A stretch of DNA of 64,000 nt from Paraburkholderia sp. PGU19 (GTDB lineage Bacteria > Pseudomonadota > Gammaproteobacteria > Burkholderiales > Burkholderiaceae). Within the stretch, counting starts at the first letter, position 1; the number at the start of each line of letters is the position of its first letter. A model generated the notes under the pieces. The model was not told the origin of the DNA, ran no database searches, and saw only the letters and a list, made by a program, of their open reading frames with translations. The stretch covers positions 1,364,001 through 1,428,000 of the forward strand of contig NZ_AP023182.1 of the NCBI RefSeq assembly GCF_013426915.1. Direction: 5' to 3'. The translations under genes were made by a program, and so were the position numbers. Of this stretch, positions 8,696 to 18,545 are shown piece after piece.

Positions 8696-10177
8696 TCAGG
8701 AGTCGGAAACCAGACCTCCGCCCAGCGCCGCATAGAGTGCAACGGTGTCCTGCAGGCGCTGCGCGATGGCCTGCAGCCACGCAATCCGTGCCTGATGATA
8801 CTGGCCATCGGCAACGAGTATCTGCAGATAGCCAACGGTCCCCGCGCGATACGCCTCCTTGATCAGCCGCAGCGCCTCGCCTGCGGCCTGAACTGCGCGG
8901 GTCTGCGCCTCGACCGTCTGCGAATCATGTTCGAGCGCCCGCAGCGCGTCTGCGACCTGGGCAAACGCTGCGAACACCACCTCGCGATACGCGGCGTTGG
9001 ATTCGTTATAGGCTTCCACAGCAGCCTTACGCTGGAACCACAATGCGCCGCCATGAAACACAGGCGCCGTCACGCCCGCGGCGACGCTCCAGACTTGCCC
9101 GGCCGGTGTTCCGAGAGCATGAAGCACCGCGCTTTCGACACCGCCCGAAGCGGACAACGTGATCTGCGGAAACAGCGCCGCCGTGGCCACGCCGATATCC
9201 GCACTCGCCACGTGCAGCGCGGCTTCCGCCTGCAAGATGTCGGGGCGCCGCCGGACGAGCGAAGATGGCAGGGTCTGCGGCAGTACGCCGGGCAATGCGA
9301 TCTCACCCAACGATAGCTCAGGTGCGCTCCATTGCCCGGGGTACATCCCCGCGAGCAGCGCAAGCAGGTGCTCGGTTTCGTTGCGCTTCTGCTCGAGTCC
9401 AGGCAGCGACGCCTCGAGCGTCGCCAGTTCGTTCTGAAGCGACAGCACGGCCGACCACGCGCTCGTGCCCGCCGCAACCTGGGCTTCCGTAATGTGAACC
9501 TGTTCGCGCACGAGTTCGAGTATTTCATGCGTCGCGGCAATTTCGTCGCTATAGGCAGCCCGGGCGATCATCGCATTGACGACATTTGCGGCCAGCGTCA
9601 GGTACGTCGCGACAAGCGCATAGCGTTGCGCATCCGTTTGTGCGGCGAGCGCTTCGACCTGCCTGCGCTCGCCGCCCCAGATGTCGAGCGTGTAGCTGAC
9701 GGTCGCTGACAGCGTAAACAGATTGAAGATCGATGCCGGCGCGTCGATGCCTGTGCGCAAGGAAGAAAACCGCTGACGGGACGCGTCGCCCTGTGCATCG
9801 ACTTGAGGAAAAAACACGCCGGCACCTGCGCGCAACAGGTATTCGCTACGCCGCAACGTCGCCTCTCCGTGTTCGAGCGTGACGTTGCCCGTCAAGGCCT
9901 CATCGACGGCCATGTCGATCGCGTGGCAGCCGAACGAGGTCCACCAGTCGTCGCGCAACTGAACGGCGGGTGACAAGGCCTGCTGCTGTCTCTCGGATGC
10001 GATGCTCAATGCGTCCGATGCGTCATAGCGTTCGACACGCGGCGTGGCGGGCCGCGAAAAATTCGGACCGACCGTGCACGCCGCGACGAGCACGACGCCC
10101 GCTGCCAGCGCCGCGGCTCGCGTAATACGCGCGACCGTACCGCACCTGCAGCGCTCAACTGGCGGCAATGTACACAT
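8696..10177 (-). CDS. outer-membrane efflux lipoprotein (TolC/NodT family)
   Basis: About 493 residues. A hydrophobic leader ends in a lipobox (LVAAC), followed by TVGPNFSRP, the classic start of NodT/OprM-type outer membrane factors, then two repeated TolC-like domains (for example LALLAGMYPG and a late QARIAWLQAI helix). It would form the outer-membrane duct of the exporter encoded upstream. The ATG at 10177 overlaps the original stop of the HlyD gene (10157-10155) by 23 nt in another frame, but a frameshift in that gene now joins the two reading frames into one. Confidence 0.85.
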   Translation of the reverse strand: MCTLPPVERCRCGTVARITRAAALAAGVVLVAACTVGPNFSRPATPRVERYDASDALSIASERQQQALSPAVQLRDDWWTSFGCHAIDMAVDEALTGNVTLEHGEATLRRSEYLLRAGAGVFFPQVDAQGDASRQRFSSLRTGIDAPASIFNLFTLSATVSYTLDIWGGERRQVEALAAQTDAQRYALVATYLTLAANVVNAMIARAAYSDEIAATHEILELVREQVHITEAQVAAGTSAWSAVLSLQNELATLEASLPGLEQKRNETEHLLALLAGMYPGQWSAPELSLGEIALPGVLPQTLPSSLVRRRPDILQAEAALHVASADIGVATAALFPQITLSASGGVESAVLHALGTPAGQVWSVAAGVTAPVFHGGALWFQRKAAVEAYNESNAAYREVVFAAFAQVADALRALEHDSQTVEAQTRAVQAAGEALRLIKEAYRAGTVGYLQILVADGQYHQARIAWLQAIAQRLQDTVALYAALGGGLVSDS

Positions 10178-11239
10178 CGACGATCTGCCCTGGGAACAGA
10201 CGTGTCGGCTGCTGCGTGACGACCCGGAAAGCACGGGCAAGACGCGCACGTCGACACGTTCGGTACGCTGGTCCGTCAACTGGATTTTCGGCGTCACATA
10301 CGGCTGCACGCGCATGAATTGCAGATCCGCCTGCACCGACGTGCCGCGAATGAACATGCGCGCTTTCAACCCATGCAGATCCGGCAACCGGCTAATCAGG
10401 ATCTCGTCGACATAGCAGCGCACAGCCAACTGGTTCGACGGCGTGCCGAGAACGAGCACGGGTGCGCTGCCCTGCGCATAGGTGTCGTACACGCCCTGAG
10501 GAGACAGATACGCCCCGGGCGCGGCGTTGACCGACAGTACCACACCGTCGGCGGGCGCACGCAGCGTGTACCGATCGAGTTGCGCCGATGCCGATTCGAC
10601 GGCCTTGCGCAGCGCCTCGACCTGGCGCTCCTGGTTGCGCACGTCGTATGTCCACGCGCCCGCGCGAGTCAACCGGTACTGCCGCGTGACCACTTCCAGG
10701 TTTGCGCGCGCAACAGCAACGCCGTTCGCGGCATTGTCGAGCGTATCGCGGCTGACGGCTTTCGCGTCGATCTCGTACGCATGTTTCTGTTTGTCGAACT
10801 GGTCCTGTGCCATCTTGAGACTGGCCGCCGCCGCCCCGACCTGCGCGCTCGCCACCTCCAGCGTTTCGCGACGCGGCTGTGCGCGCAGTTCGTCCAGCAG
10901 CGATTGCGCAGCCTCGGCCTGTGCTTCGAGTTGCGCGACTGTCGCACGCTGCACGGCGTCGTCGATGACCAACAACACGTCTCCACGGCGGACACTGTCG
11001 CCGTCGTGCACGAGCAGTCGGGTCACCGCCCCGGACACATCCGGGTAAATATTGATGTTCGCCCCGGCGGGCTGATCGCTTTCCACGATGCCTGTCGCGT
11101 ACACACCGTGTGCATACGGGTTCGACGCAGGATCGAAGACGGGCGGCTGGGGCGGTTGCTGGATGCCATAGACCCACGCCGCCACGACGCTCGCCACGAA
11201 TCCCGCGAAGGCGAGCAGAAACAGGAGCCGCTGTTTCAT
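10155..11239 (-). pseudogene. HlyD/DevB-type periplasmic adaptor, frameshifted near its end
   Basis: A membrane fusion protein of the exporter. It has an N-terminal membrane anchor, a lipoyl/barrel-sandwich half (ANINIYPDVSGAVTRLLVHDGD), a long coiled-coil region, and a second lipoyl half (LRAPADGVVLSVNAAPGAYL). The ATG at 11239 overlaps the ABC gene stop as ATGA. The frame holds to about 10240, where one base appears to be missing; the next frame then reads FRVVTQQPTRLFPGQIVDVY to a TGA at 10157. In the present sequence translation continues instead into the outer-membrane gene, giving an 847-codon chimaera. This may be a real mutation or a base-call error. Confidence 0.8.
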
Positions 11240-11934
11240 TGCCCGCCTCCCGCGTCGATGGTCTTGAGCTTGCCGTCCTCCATGTGCATGACGCGATCGG
11301 CGTAGTCGAAAATCCGGCTGTCATGTGTCACGATGACAATGCAGCGATGGTCGTTGAGGACCTTGTGCTTCACGAAGTCGATGATGGAACGTCCGGTGTC
11401 GCCGTCGAGCGATGCCGTAGGTTCATCGAGGATCAGTATGTCCGGCTGGCTGACGATCGCGCGTGCAATCGCAACACGCTGCTGCTCGCCGCCCGACAGT
11501 TTCATTGGTGGCAACGCGGCACGGTTGCGCAGCCCGACCACGTCGAGCCACGTCATGGCCTCGCGGATCGAATCGTCCCAGTCGCGGCGTCTGAGGATCA
11601 GCGGAATGGCGACGTTCTCCACCGTGGTAAGACGTGGAAACAGGTGATAGTCCTGAAACACGAACCCGATTCGCTTGAGACGAAAGTCCGCGATGGCGTC
11701 GTCGCCCTGTTGCCAGAGATCGACGCCGTCGATCGACACCGCGCCTGAGTCCGGCCGCAGTATCCCCGAGATCACGCTCAGCAACGTAGTCTTGCCACTG
11801 CCCGACGGGCCGACGATCAGCAGCATTTCGCCGAAGCGAGCCTGCATCGCCACTTCCGACAGCGCCTGCGTGCGCGCGTCGCCTTCGCCGAACCACTTGT
11901 TCAGCCCGCGTGCGTCGATCGCAATGGCGGCCAT
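11236..11934 (-). CDS. ABC exporter ATP-binding protein (DevA/LolD-like)
   Basis: A 232-residue ATPase of the MacB/LolD/DevA group. Walker A is GPSGSGKTT, the Q-loop is FVFQDYHLF, the signature is LSGGEQQRVAIARA, Walker B is ILILDEPT and the switch histidine is in VTHD. It would power the FtsX-like permease encoded 2 nt upstream. The gene is tightly packed, with its stop overlapping the HlyD start (ATGA). The ATG at 11934 is chosen because it removes an overlap with the permease gene. Confidence 0.93.
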   Translation of the reverse strand: MAAIAIDARGLNKWFGEGDARTQALSEVAMQARFGEMLLIVGPSGSGKTTLLSVISGILRPDSGAVSIDGVDLWQQGDDAIADFRLKRIGFVFQDYHLFPRLTTVENVAIPLILRRRDWDDSIREAMTWLDVVGLRNRAALPPMKLSGGEQQRVAIARAIVSQPDILILDEPTASLDGDTGRSIIDFVKHKVLNDHRCIVIVTHDSRIFDYADRVMHMEDGKLKTIDAGGGQ

Positions 11935-11936
11935 GG

Positions 11937-13073
11937 CTAGCCCCTGAAAATATCGAACGGTTCGATGCGCAGCACGCGCCGTACACCAAGGTAGCTCGAC
12001 GAGGCTGCGATCACCACGACCATCGCGAACGCGAGCGCGAGATTGCCGAAGGTGATCATTGCCGCGTAGTCCGGCACGCGCAGACGGACGAGACTGATCG
12101 ACGCCGCGCACAGCCCCACGCCGAGCCCGTAGCCCGTCAGCGCGGTGAACGTTGCCTGGAACAGGATCATCGCGACCAGCTCTCGGCCCTTTGCGCCGAT
12201 CGCCTTCAGCGCGCCGAACTTCTCCAGGTTTTCGAGGATGAACGTGTAGAAGGTCTGGCCGGAGATGGACAGGCCCACAATGAAACTGATCGCCGTCATC
12301 AACAGAATGTTCGTGCCCAGCCCGGTTTCGTATTTGTAGAAGTGCGAGATGCGTTGCATGAACTCCTTCTTCGTGTAGGCAACGTATCCGAGCGAAACGA
12401 CAACCTGCTTGATATGGGCGACGTCCGCGGCCGATTTGGGCTCGACGAGAATATAGGACGTGGTGTAGCGCGTCGACGGGATGTACTCGACCGCCCGCTT
12501 GTACGTCGTGTAGAGCGTCGGCGTGCCGAACAGGCCGCTGCTGGTCACGGTTGCGATGCCGACCACAACGCCGCGATGGTCGTTGAGTTCGAAGTCTGTG
12601 CCCAGCCTGGGGTTATGCAGCTTGACGAATTCCGCGTCGTCGATGGCGATGAAACCATTCTCCGCGTAAATGTCTTCGATCCGGCCGGCCTTCATCTTGG
12701 GCCAGCCAAACAGGCTCGCATCGTCCAGCCCGATCACCGTGACGGCCTGATACGCGCCATCGCGCAGACGGACCAGCGCGACACCCGAATAGAGCGGCAC
12801 TGCATATTTGACACCGTCGATGCTGCGCACGGCGTCGAGCACGTAATCCGGCATGCCGATGCTGCTCGCGATCGTCTGAACGGCGGGATCCATCACCCAC
12901 ATCTTTGCACCGACATTGATGACGGTAGATGACGATTTGTTGAGAATGCCCGCGAACAGCGACGTCATTTCGATCATCAGAAACACAGCGAACGTGATGC
13001 CGACGATCAGCGCGGTGAACTTGGCGCTATCGTTGACGAGCAGCTTGAACGCGAGCCTGAGGATGCCTTTCAT
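11937..13073 (-). CDS. ABC exporter permease (DevC/FtsX-like)
   Basis: A 378-residue permease with one N-terminal membrane helix (residues about 15-40), a large MacB-like periplasmic domain, and three C-terminal helices starting near residue 255, the FtsX layout. With the ATPase, HlyD adaptor and TolC-like protein it makes a DevBCA-type tripartite exporter. In cyanobacteria that type exports glycolipid; the cargo here is unknown. It is the first gene of the leftward operon. The FNR-type boxes nearby at 13712 and 13778 are better explained by the USP and phasin-like genes. Confidence 0.9.
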   Translation of the reverse strand: MKGILRLAFKLLVNDSAKFTALIVGITFAVFLMIEMTSLFAGILNKSSSTVINVGAKMWVMDPAVQTIASSIGMPDYVLDAVRSIDGVKYAVPLYSGVALVRLRDGAYQAVTVIGLDDASLFGWPKMKAGRIEDIYAENGFIAIDDAEFVKLHNPRLGTDFELNDHRGVVVGIATVTSSGLFGTPTLYTTYKRAVEYIPSTRYTTSYILVEPKSAADVAHIKQVVVSLGYVAYTKKEFMQRISHFYKYETGLGTNILLMTAISFIVGLSISGQTFYTFILENLEKFGALKAIGAKGRELVAMILFQATFTALTGYGLGVGLCAASISLVRLRVPDYAAMITFGNLALAFAMVVVIAASSSYLGVRRVLRIEPFDIFRG

Positions 13074-13137
13074 CTCGTTTTCTCATCCGGTGGCGGTCGA
13101 AGCCGTTGCATCGGTATCGGCCGCCTGCTGCCGGGAC

Positions 13138-13608
13138 TCAGCCCTGCTCACCGTGTTCCGGCTCAGTGCCACGCACCAGCAGCACGGGACACTGCGCAAA
13201 CCGGACGAAGCGCTCGGCCACGCTGCCCAGCACGATGCGGCGCACGCCTCGCCGCCCGTGCGTCCCGAGGATCACGAGATCCGCACCCAGCCGCTCGGCG
13301 CAATGTTGCAGCGTCGTCGCGACGTCTTCGTTCATACGTTCGGTCTCGACCATCTCCGCATCGCAAGCGACCCCTGCCTGACGGCAGACTGCTTCCGCTT
13401 TCTCCAGCGTGGTACGGCCATCCTTACGCAGCGCATCGACGAGCGCGATGGGATCGTAGTAACCGGCATAGTTGAAGAGAGGCGTCTTGTCGACCACGTA
13501 TACGGCCTGAATTTTCCCGCCCGTGAGGCGCGCCATCTTCACTGCCTCCTTCAGCACCCGCTCCGACGTCTTGCTGCCGTCGAGTGCGATCAGAATCTGT
13601 TTGTACAT
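13138..13608 (-). CDS. universal stress protein (UspA family)
   Basis: A 156-residue single-domain USP. It opens with MYKQILIALDGSKTS and carries the ATP-binding loop GTHGRRGVRRIVLGSVAE (G-2x-G-9x-G-S) near the end. An excellent AAGGAGG precedes the ATG at 13608. An FNR-type box at 13712-13725 with GAAGAT at 13690-13685 predicts a transcript start near 13677. It is one of several USPs in the island and is probably expressed under oxygen limitation. It ends about 65 bp before the exporter permease start, so read-through into that operon is possible. Confidence 0.95.
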   Translation of the reverse strand: MYKQILIALDGSKTSERVLKEAVKMARLTGGKIQAVYVVDKTPLFNYAGYYDPIALVDALRKDGRTTLEKAEAVCRQAGVACDAEMVETERMNEDVATTLQHCAERLGADLVILGTHGRRGVRRIVLGSVAERFVRFAQCPVLLVRGTEPEHGEQG

Positions 13609-13711
13609 ATGAATGCCGCCTCCTTGAAATATTCCTGCACCACGATTCGCCGTGCGCCATGACACCTCGCATGGCATGCTTCTTATCTTCGATGCTTGCG
13701 CGGTTGCGCAC

Positions 13712-13725
13712 TTGACCTGAATCAA
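13712..13725. promoter_or_regulatory. FNR-type box upstream of the USP gene
   Basis: Perfect TTGA-N6-TCAA; minus-strand GAAGAT at 13690-13685 lies 28.5 bp from the centre. Confidence 0.75.
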
Positions 13726-13777
13726 GGCTCGACGTCTCGCCACGCCAGTCTGTGTTTTGCCGGAATCGTCCCGTCGG

Positions 13778-13791
13778 TTGACGTATCTCAA
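13778..13791. promoter_or_regulatory. FNR-type box upstream of the phasin-like gene
   Basis: Perfect TTGA-N6-TCAA; TACAGT at 13813-13818 lies 28.5 bp from the centre and predicts a start near 13826. This rules out the in-frame ATG at 13795 and supports the ATG at 13843. Confidence 0.75.
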
Positions 13792-13842
13792 CGGATGAAG
13801 ACGTGGTCGTCGTACAGTCAAACCGGACAGCAAAAGACATTG

Positions 13843-14259
13843 ATGCATACCTTTTCGCCCGAGCCTTCCGGTGCCGCAGCGATGCAGGCGCTCGCAATGG
13901 CAAACACCGAAGCGTTGGACAACTGGATGACGCTCTGCAAGGAAACGTGGATGCGGGCGGCGGCCGTTCGAAATCCGCTCGAATACGCCGCGATTGGAAA
14001 CTTGATGCTGCCCGCCTGCGCGTCCCACGCGATGCTGTATTGCAAGCGCCTCTCGGACATCGCTGCGGGCGCGCCAGCGGCGGCGAGCAGGCCGCTGGCG
14101 GCCTCCGAGGCCAGCACGCCCGCCGCCATCGATCTGTCGGCAAACGCGCCGTTGCGCCCCGCCGTCAAGGACTCCCCCGACCTCACCCATGTACAGACGC
14201 GGTCCGTCAAGGACGCTGTCAAACGACCGATACCCGCCCCGCGGTTTCGCGGCGAATGA
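13843..14259 (+). CDS. phasin-like hypothetical protein
   Basis: A 138-residue protein with an amphipathic helical core (ALDNWMTLCKETWMRAAAVRNPLEYAAIGN) and an Ala/Pro/Ser-rich tail. The N-P-x-E-Y segment and helix pattern recall phasins that coat PHB granules, and PHB genes (phaC, phaB) lie in the same island, but no diagnostic motif proves it. The start at 13843 is chosen from the promoter geometry. No strong ribosome-binding site is seen; CAAAAG lies about 9 nt upstream. Confidence 0.55.
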   Translation: MHTFSPEPSGAAAMQALAMANTEALDNWMTLCKETWMRAAAVRNPLEYAAIGNLMLPACASHAMLYCKRLSDIAAGAPAAASRPLAASEASTPAAIDLSANAPLRPAVKDSPDLTHVQTRSVKDAVKRPIPAPRFRGE

Positions 14260-14448
14260 TTCGGGACGCGCTGTATCCCTGCACGCGCTGGCCTTGGCGG
14301 TGCCCCGCGCCAGCCGTCACGGCCGCATTCGTCAGCGTGTCCCGCAGCGCGTGAAGCTCACTGTGCGGTCGGGCAATGTCATCGTTCGGATGCTTGATGT
14401 TGCGATGCATCTCGCGTCGCAGCACCCTCTCCCCTGTTCCGATGCGAA

Positions 14449-14697
14449 TCACGCGGCGAAAAGGCATGTCCCCATTGCGGGCGTGTGCGGCACGGGCGGA
14501 AACACATCCCAGGTGCCTTGGCCGTGCCGGAAGAAAACGATGCTCAATGGGCTGTTCGACACCACGCCCTCCAGACGAACGAATCGCACGCCGCCGGAAC
14601 CGAAACGCCCGATCTGGGTCACCCTGGCCGGAATGGAGCGCGTCGGCGCGAGCCACTTGTCGACGAGATCTCTGAGGGAAATGCCATTGCCGTTCAT
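14449..14697 (-). CDS. small conserved-looking hypothetical protein
   Basis: An 82-residue basic protein starting MNGNGISLRDLVDKWLAP. I recall proteins with this RDLVDKWLAP opening in Burkholderia genomes, without a known function. GAGGAG is well placed before the ATG at 14697. No membrane segment or signal peptide. A central IVFFRHGQGTW segment suggests a compact beta fold. It stands alone, convergent with the phasin-like gene. Confidence 0.6.
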   Translation of the reverse strand: MNGNGISLRDLVDKWLAPTRSIPARVTQIGRFGSGGVRFVRLEGVVSNSPLSIVFFRHGQGTWDVFPPVPHTPAMGTCLFAA

Positions 14698-14867
14698 TTC
14701 GTGCTCCTCGTTCTGCCTGCCCCCATGACCGAGCGTGCGTCTGTGTGTCGGCGACGGGTTGAGTACATTATTGAGGGCACCTGCTTCGATTGAAATCGGC
14801 GAGCCTTTAAACGTTGGTAGTCGGTGAAGCCATGAAGTAGGAATATTCCTAGCTGCATTCGCCGCTA

Positions 14868-16034
14868 GTGTCCCGAGTTAGAAATTCATTGCCTTATTTG
14901 CGTTGTGTGTACTAACCTGGGTTGCAGGGTTCGCAAATAAGCGAGGCAACGATGAGAGGAAGACCGAAGGCGCCACTGGTCCTGAGTGGGTCGGAACGCG
15001 AACAGCTCGTAGCGCTGACGATGCGACGCAAGACGGCACAGGCACTTGCCCTGAGAGCGCGTATTGTGCTGGCTTGCGCCGAGGGCATTGACAACAAGAC
15101 GGTCGCGACAAGACAACGTGTCACCTCGCATACGGTTTCGAAGTGGCGTTCGCGATTCATCAATCACCGCGTGGACGGGTTGCTCGATGCACCGCGCCCG
15201 GGCGCACCGAGGACGATCGAGGACGCGCAGGTGGAGGCGGTCGTCGCACGCACGCTCGAATCCGTACCCACGGGCGCGACTCACTGGAGCACGCGCACAA
15301 TGGCCCGCGAGATGGTGATGTCGCAGACAGCCGTGTCGCGGATCTGGCGTGCCTTCGGATTGCAGCCGCATCGGCAGGAGACCTTCAAGCTCTCCACTGA
15401 TCCATTTTTCGTCGACAAGGTGCGCGATATCGTCGGGCTGTATCTGGACCCGCCGCTCAAGGCCATGGTGTTGTGCGTGGACGAAAAGAGCCAGATCCAG
15501 GCGCTGGACCGCACCCAGCCTATGCTGCCGCTGGCCCCGGGCATCCCTGAGCGACGCACGCACGACTATATGCGCCACGGCACGACCACACTGTTCGCGG
15601 CGCTGGACATCTCCACGGGCGAAGTCATTGGCGAACTGCATCGGCGTCATCGCAGCGGTGAATTCCTGCAGTTCCTGCGCACCATCGAGGCCAATGTGCC
15701 ACCCCAACTGGAGGTCCATCTTGTGATGGACAACTACGGTACGCACAAGACTCCCTCGATCAATAACTGGTTGGCTCGCCATCCGCGTTTCCATGCGCAT
15801 TTCACCCCCACATCTGCTTCGTGGATTAACCAGGTCGAACGATAGTTTGCCACGCTCAGCGAGACATACATCCGCCGTGGCACTCATCGCTCCACCCGGC
15901 AACTTGAACAGGCGATTCGCCAATACATCCAGATCAACAACACTGATCCGAGACCTTTCAACTGGACCAAATCGGCCGACGACATCCTCTCCAGCGTCAA
16001 GCGATTTTGTCTACGAATTTCTAACTCGGGACAC
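14868..16034 (+). mobile_element. IS630-family insertion sequence, copy 1
   Basis: A 1,167-bp element bounded by perfect inverted repeats: GTGTCCCGAGTTAGAAATT at 14868-14886 and its complement at 16016-16034. Both ends are flanked by TA (14866-14867 and 16035-16036), the IS630 target duplication. It sits between the island's small gene at 14697 and the N-ATPase operon and carries only a transposase reading frame. Confidence 0.9.
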
Positions 16035-16037
16035 TAG
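14952..16037 (+). pseudogene. IS630-family transposase with in-frame amber stop
   Basis: A DDE transposase with an N-terminal helix-turn-helix and the catalytic segments LCVDEKSQ and VMDNYGTHK. The frame is intact to QVER at 15842, then TAG at 15843-15845 replaces the TGG (Trp) found at this point in the second copy at 51495. The frame reopens (FATLSETYIRRGTHR) and runs to a TAG formed by the element's last bases plus the flanking TA target site at 16035. The third catalytic Glu would lie in the C-terminal part, so the truncated form is probably inactive. Confidence 0.85.
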
Positions 16038-16108
16038 ATCCCGAACACATAAGTCCAGCAGTATCGAGCCCGTGCTAGCGGCGCACAGCAGGTCTGGTGC
16101 GTGCGTCT

Positions 16109-16987
16109 TTACGTTCCCTTCGCGATCACGCATCCCGAACCCGGCGTCGCCGCGACCGCGAGTTCGACGATTTCAGTTGTGATCTCATCCTGACGGACGA
16201 TGCGAGCGTCGCGCGTCAGTGCTTTCAACGTCTCGCCGACGTGGTCGCTCGCCGCGAGCATTGCGGTCATGCGAGCCGCGTTTTCTGCAGCAAAAGACAA
16301 CATGAGTCCCTCGCATAGCTCGACATAAACGTAACGCTCCGCCAGCCCCGTCAACATCCTGTCTATCGGCAACGTGAGCAACGGCGCCCGCACGCATGGC
16401 GCCGTCTTGAAGCGGTCGAAATCGAACGGCACGAGCCGCCTCGTCACGACCGCCACCTGCGCCCCTTGCCCCGGCAGCGCATGCACCAGCCATATCGCCG
16501 ACGCGGGATGCGCTTCGAACCGCGCAAACACGGCATCGCTGATGCGACCGGCCACACGCATCACGTCGTCCGCATGACTGGCCATTGGCAGGGACCAGTC
16601 GTACGCGAGCCCGCGTTCATCCGCCAGCGCCGCACCGCGCGTGCCGACCACGAACCGCGCAGCCGCGCGACCCGACGGCCAGTTTTCGACGCGTTCCAGC
16701 AGCCGCTCGTTGAACCCGCCGACGAAGCCCTGCTCCGTACAAAGCACGATCAGGACGGGCGTCAGGTCGCGCTCCGGCGGGGCGTCGCTCGCGTCTCGAT
16801 GTGCCGTTGCCGCGAGCACCATGCCGATTGCCTCGCCAACCGTCGCCGCAACGGAACGTATCCCGGCGAGCCGCGCCTGCGCCTCGCGCTCGCGCGCCGC
16901 GGCGATCCCGCGCATCGCGCCGATCACAGCGTCCAGTTGATGCGCGGTCGCCATCCTGCCTTCGATTTCACTGAGCCGGCTGGTCAT
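16109..16987 (-). CDS. atpG: N-ATPase gamma subunit
   Basis: A 292-residue rotor-shaft protein, last gene of the nine-gene operon. The N-terminal helix [26 protein letters not shown] and the C-terminal helix with [21 protein letters not shown] are the paired coiled coil that rotates inside the alpha/beta hexamer. It overlaps atpA by 20 nt. Divergent from housekeeping gamma subunits, as expected for this ATPase type. Confidence 0.9.
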   Translation of the reverse strand: MTSRLSEIEGRMATAHQLDAVIGAMRGIAAAREREAQARLAGIRSVAATVGEAIGMVLAATAHRDASDAPPERDLTPVLIVLCTEQGFVGGFNERLLERVENWPSGRAAARFVVGTRGAALADERGLAYDWSLPMASHADDVMRVAGRISDAVFARFEAHPASAIWLVHALPGQGAQVAVVTRRLVPFDFDRFKTAPCVRAPLLTLPIDRMLTGLAERYVYVELCEGLMLSFAAENAARMTAMLAASDHVGETLKALTRDARIVRQDEITTEIVELAVAATPGSGCVIAKGT

Positions 16988-18545
16988 CGGCGTGCCCCCG
17001 TCGGGTCAGGTCGCCGGCCGCTTCCGGCTTCGCGCATTCGACGATTTCGCGTATGCCATCGATCAGGCGCTGACGCAGCGCGTCGTCGAGCGGCGCCGCG
17101 AGCGCGCCGGCATCCGGTGCGTCCCCCGTCAGCCCGTGCGCCGGGCCGGACGTCACGAGCCGCTGGCGCGCCAGTGCAATCGCTTCGACGGGCATGCCGT
17201 CGAACAGACCGTCGGCCAGCGCGCAGAGCAACGCGACCTGATCGATGCCCCGTAACGCGCTAAAGCGCGGTTGCGCGAACAAAGCACGGATGCGTTTGCC
17301 GCGCTCGACCTGCGCGACCACGCGGGCGTCCGCGAGCCCGCCGAAGCGGCTGAACACTTCCAGTTCGAGAAACTGCGCATAGTCGAGCCGCAAGCGCCCG
17401 GCGACGTCCCGCAATGCCGGATACTGCGCCTTCCCGCCCACGCGGCTCACACTCAGCCCGACATCGACGGCGGGACGCTGGTTGGCCGCGAACAGTGCCG
17501 TATCGAGCACGATCTGGCCATCCGTGATCGAAATCAGATTGGTCGGGATGTAGGCGGACAGATTGCCCGCGTCGGTTTCGGCAATCGGCAAGGCCGTCAG
17601 CGAGCCGCCTCCCAGATCCGCTGATAGCCGGGCCGCACGTTCGAGCAGACGGGCATGCAGATAGAAGATGTCCCCCGGATAGGCGTCGCGTCCCGGCGGC
17701 TCGCGCGTCAGCAACGCGAGTTCGCGATGCGTGGCCGCATGTTTGGTCAGATCGTCGACGACGATCAACGCGTGCTGCCCACGATCCCGGAAAAACTCCG
17801 CTATCGAGAAGCCGGCAAACGGCGCGATCCATTGCAATCCGGGCGGCGAGGCCGACGATGCCACCACGAAGACGCATCGTTCGGGGGCGCCGTATTGCCG
17901 TATCGCATCGATTGCGCGCTGTACGGTCGTCGAGCGCTGACCGATCGCCACATAGACGCAGATCACGTCGCTGTGTCGCTGATTGACGATCGTCTCGATT
18001 GCAAGCGATGTCTTGCCGGTGGCACGGTCGCCGATAATCAGTTCCCGCTGACCCCGGCCGACTGCAAACAACGCATCGACGATCAGCACGCCCGTTTCGA
18101 GCGGTTCACTGACGAACTCCCGGTCGATGATGGCGGGCGCCGGACGTTCGACGGGTAGCCGGCGCTCCGTCCTGATCGCTTCTCCGCCATCGAGCGGCCG
18201 TCCCAGCGGATCGACCACGCGCCCGAGCAGCGCCTCCCCAACCGGTACCTCGAGCACGGTATGGCGGGGCGTCACCCGCATACCCGCCTGCACCGACTCG
18301 CTGCTGTCGAGCATGACGACGCTCGCGACTTCCACGTCGAGCGAATGCACGTAGCCCGTGACGCCGCCATCGATATCGACCAGCTCGTCGAGCGCGACGT
18401 CCGGGAGTCCCGACACGAAGGCGATGCCGTCGGCGATCCGCTCCACGCGACCCATCGCGATCGCGCGCGTTTCCAGTTCGATCGCCGCAAGCGCGCTGCG
18501 TTTGCACGCCAGCCATCCGTCGTTCATGTCGTCACGCGTGTCCAT
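16968..18545 (-). CDS. atpA: N-ATPase alpha subunit
   Basis: About 525 residues. P-loop GDRATGKTS and the [10 protein letters not shown] region identify the non-catalytic alpha subunit of F-type ATPases. The chosen ATG at 18545 overlaps the end of atpF by 14 nt; the ATG at 18527 is also possible, and neither has a strong ribosome-binding site, so translational coupling is likely. Subunit order and overlaps follow the N-ATPase pattern rather than the housekeeping BEFHAGDC order. Confidence 0.92.
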   Translation of the reverse strand: MDTRDDMNDGWLACKRSALAAIELETRAIAMGRVERIADGIAFVSGLPDVALDELVDIDGGVTGYVHSLDVEVASVVMLDSSESVQAGMRVTPRHTVLEVPVGEALLGRVVDPLGRPLDGGEAIRTERRLPVERPAPAIIDREFVSEPLETGVLIVDALFAVGRGQRELIIGDRATGKTSLAIETIVNQRHSDVICVYVAIGQRSTTVQRAIDAIRQYGAPERCVFVVASSASPPGLQWIAPFAGFSIAEFFRDRGQHALIVVDDLTKHAATHRELALLTREPPGRDAYPGDIFYLHARLLERAARLSADLGGGSLTALPIAETDAGNLSAYIPTNLISITDGQIVLDTALFAANQRPAVDVGLSVSRVGGKAQYPALRDVAGRLRLDYAQFLELEVFSRFGGLADARVVAQVERGKRIRALFAQPRFSALRGIDQVALLCALADGLFDGMPVEAIALARQRLVTSGPAHGLTGDAPDAGALAAPLDDALRQRLIDGIREIVECAKPEAAGDLTRRGHADDQPAQ

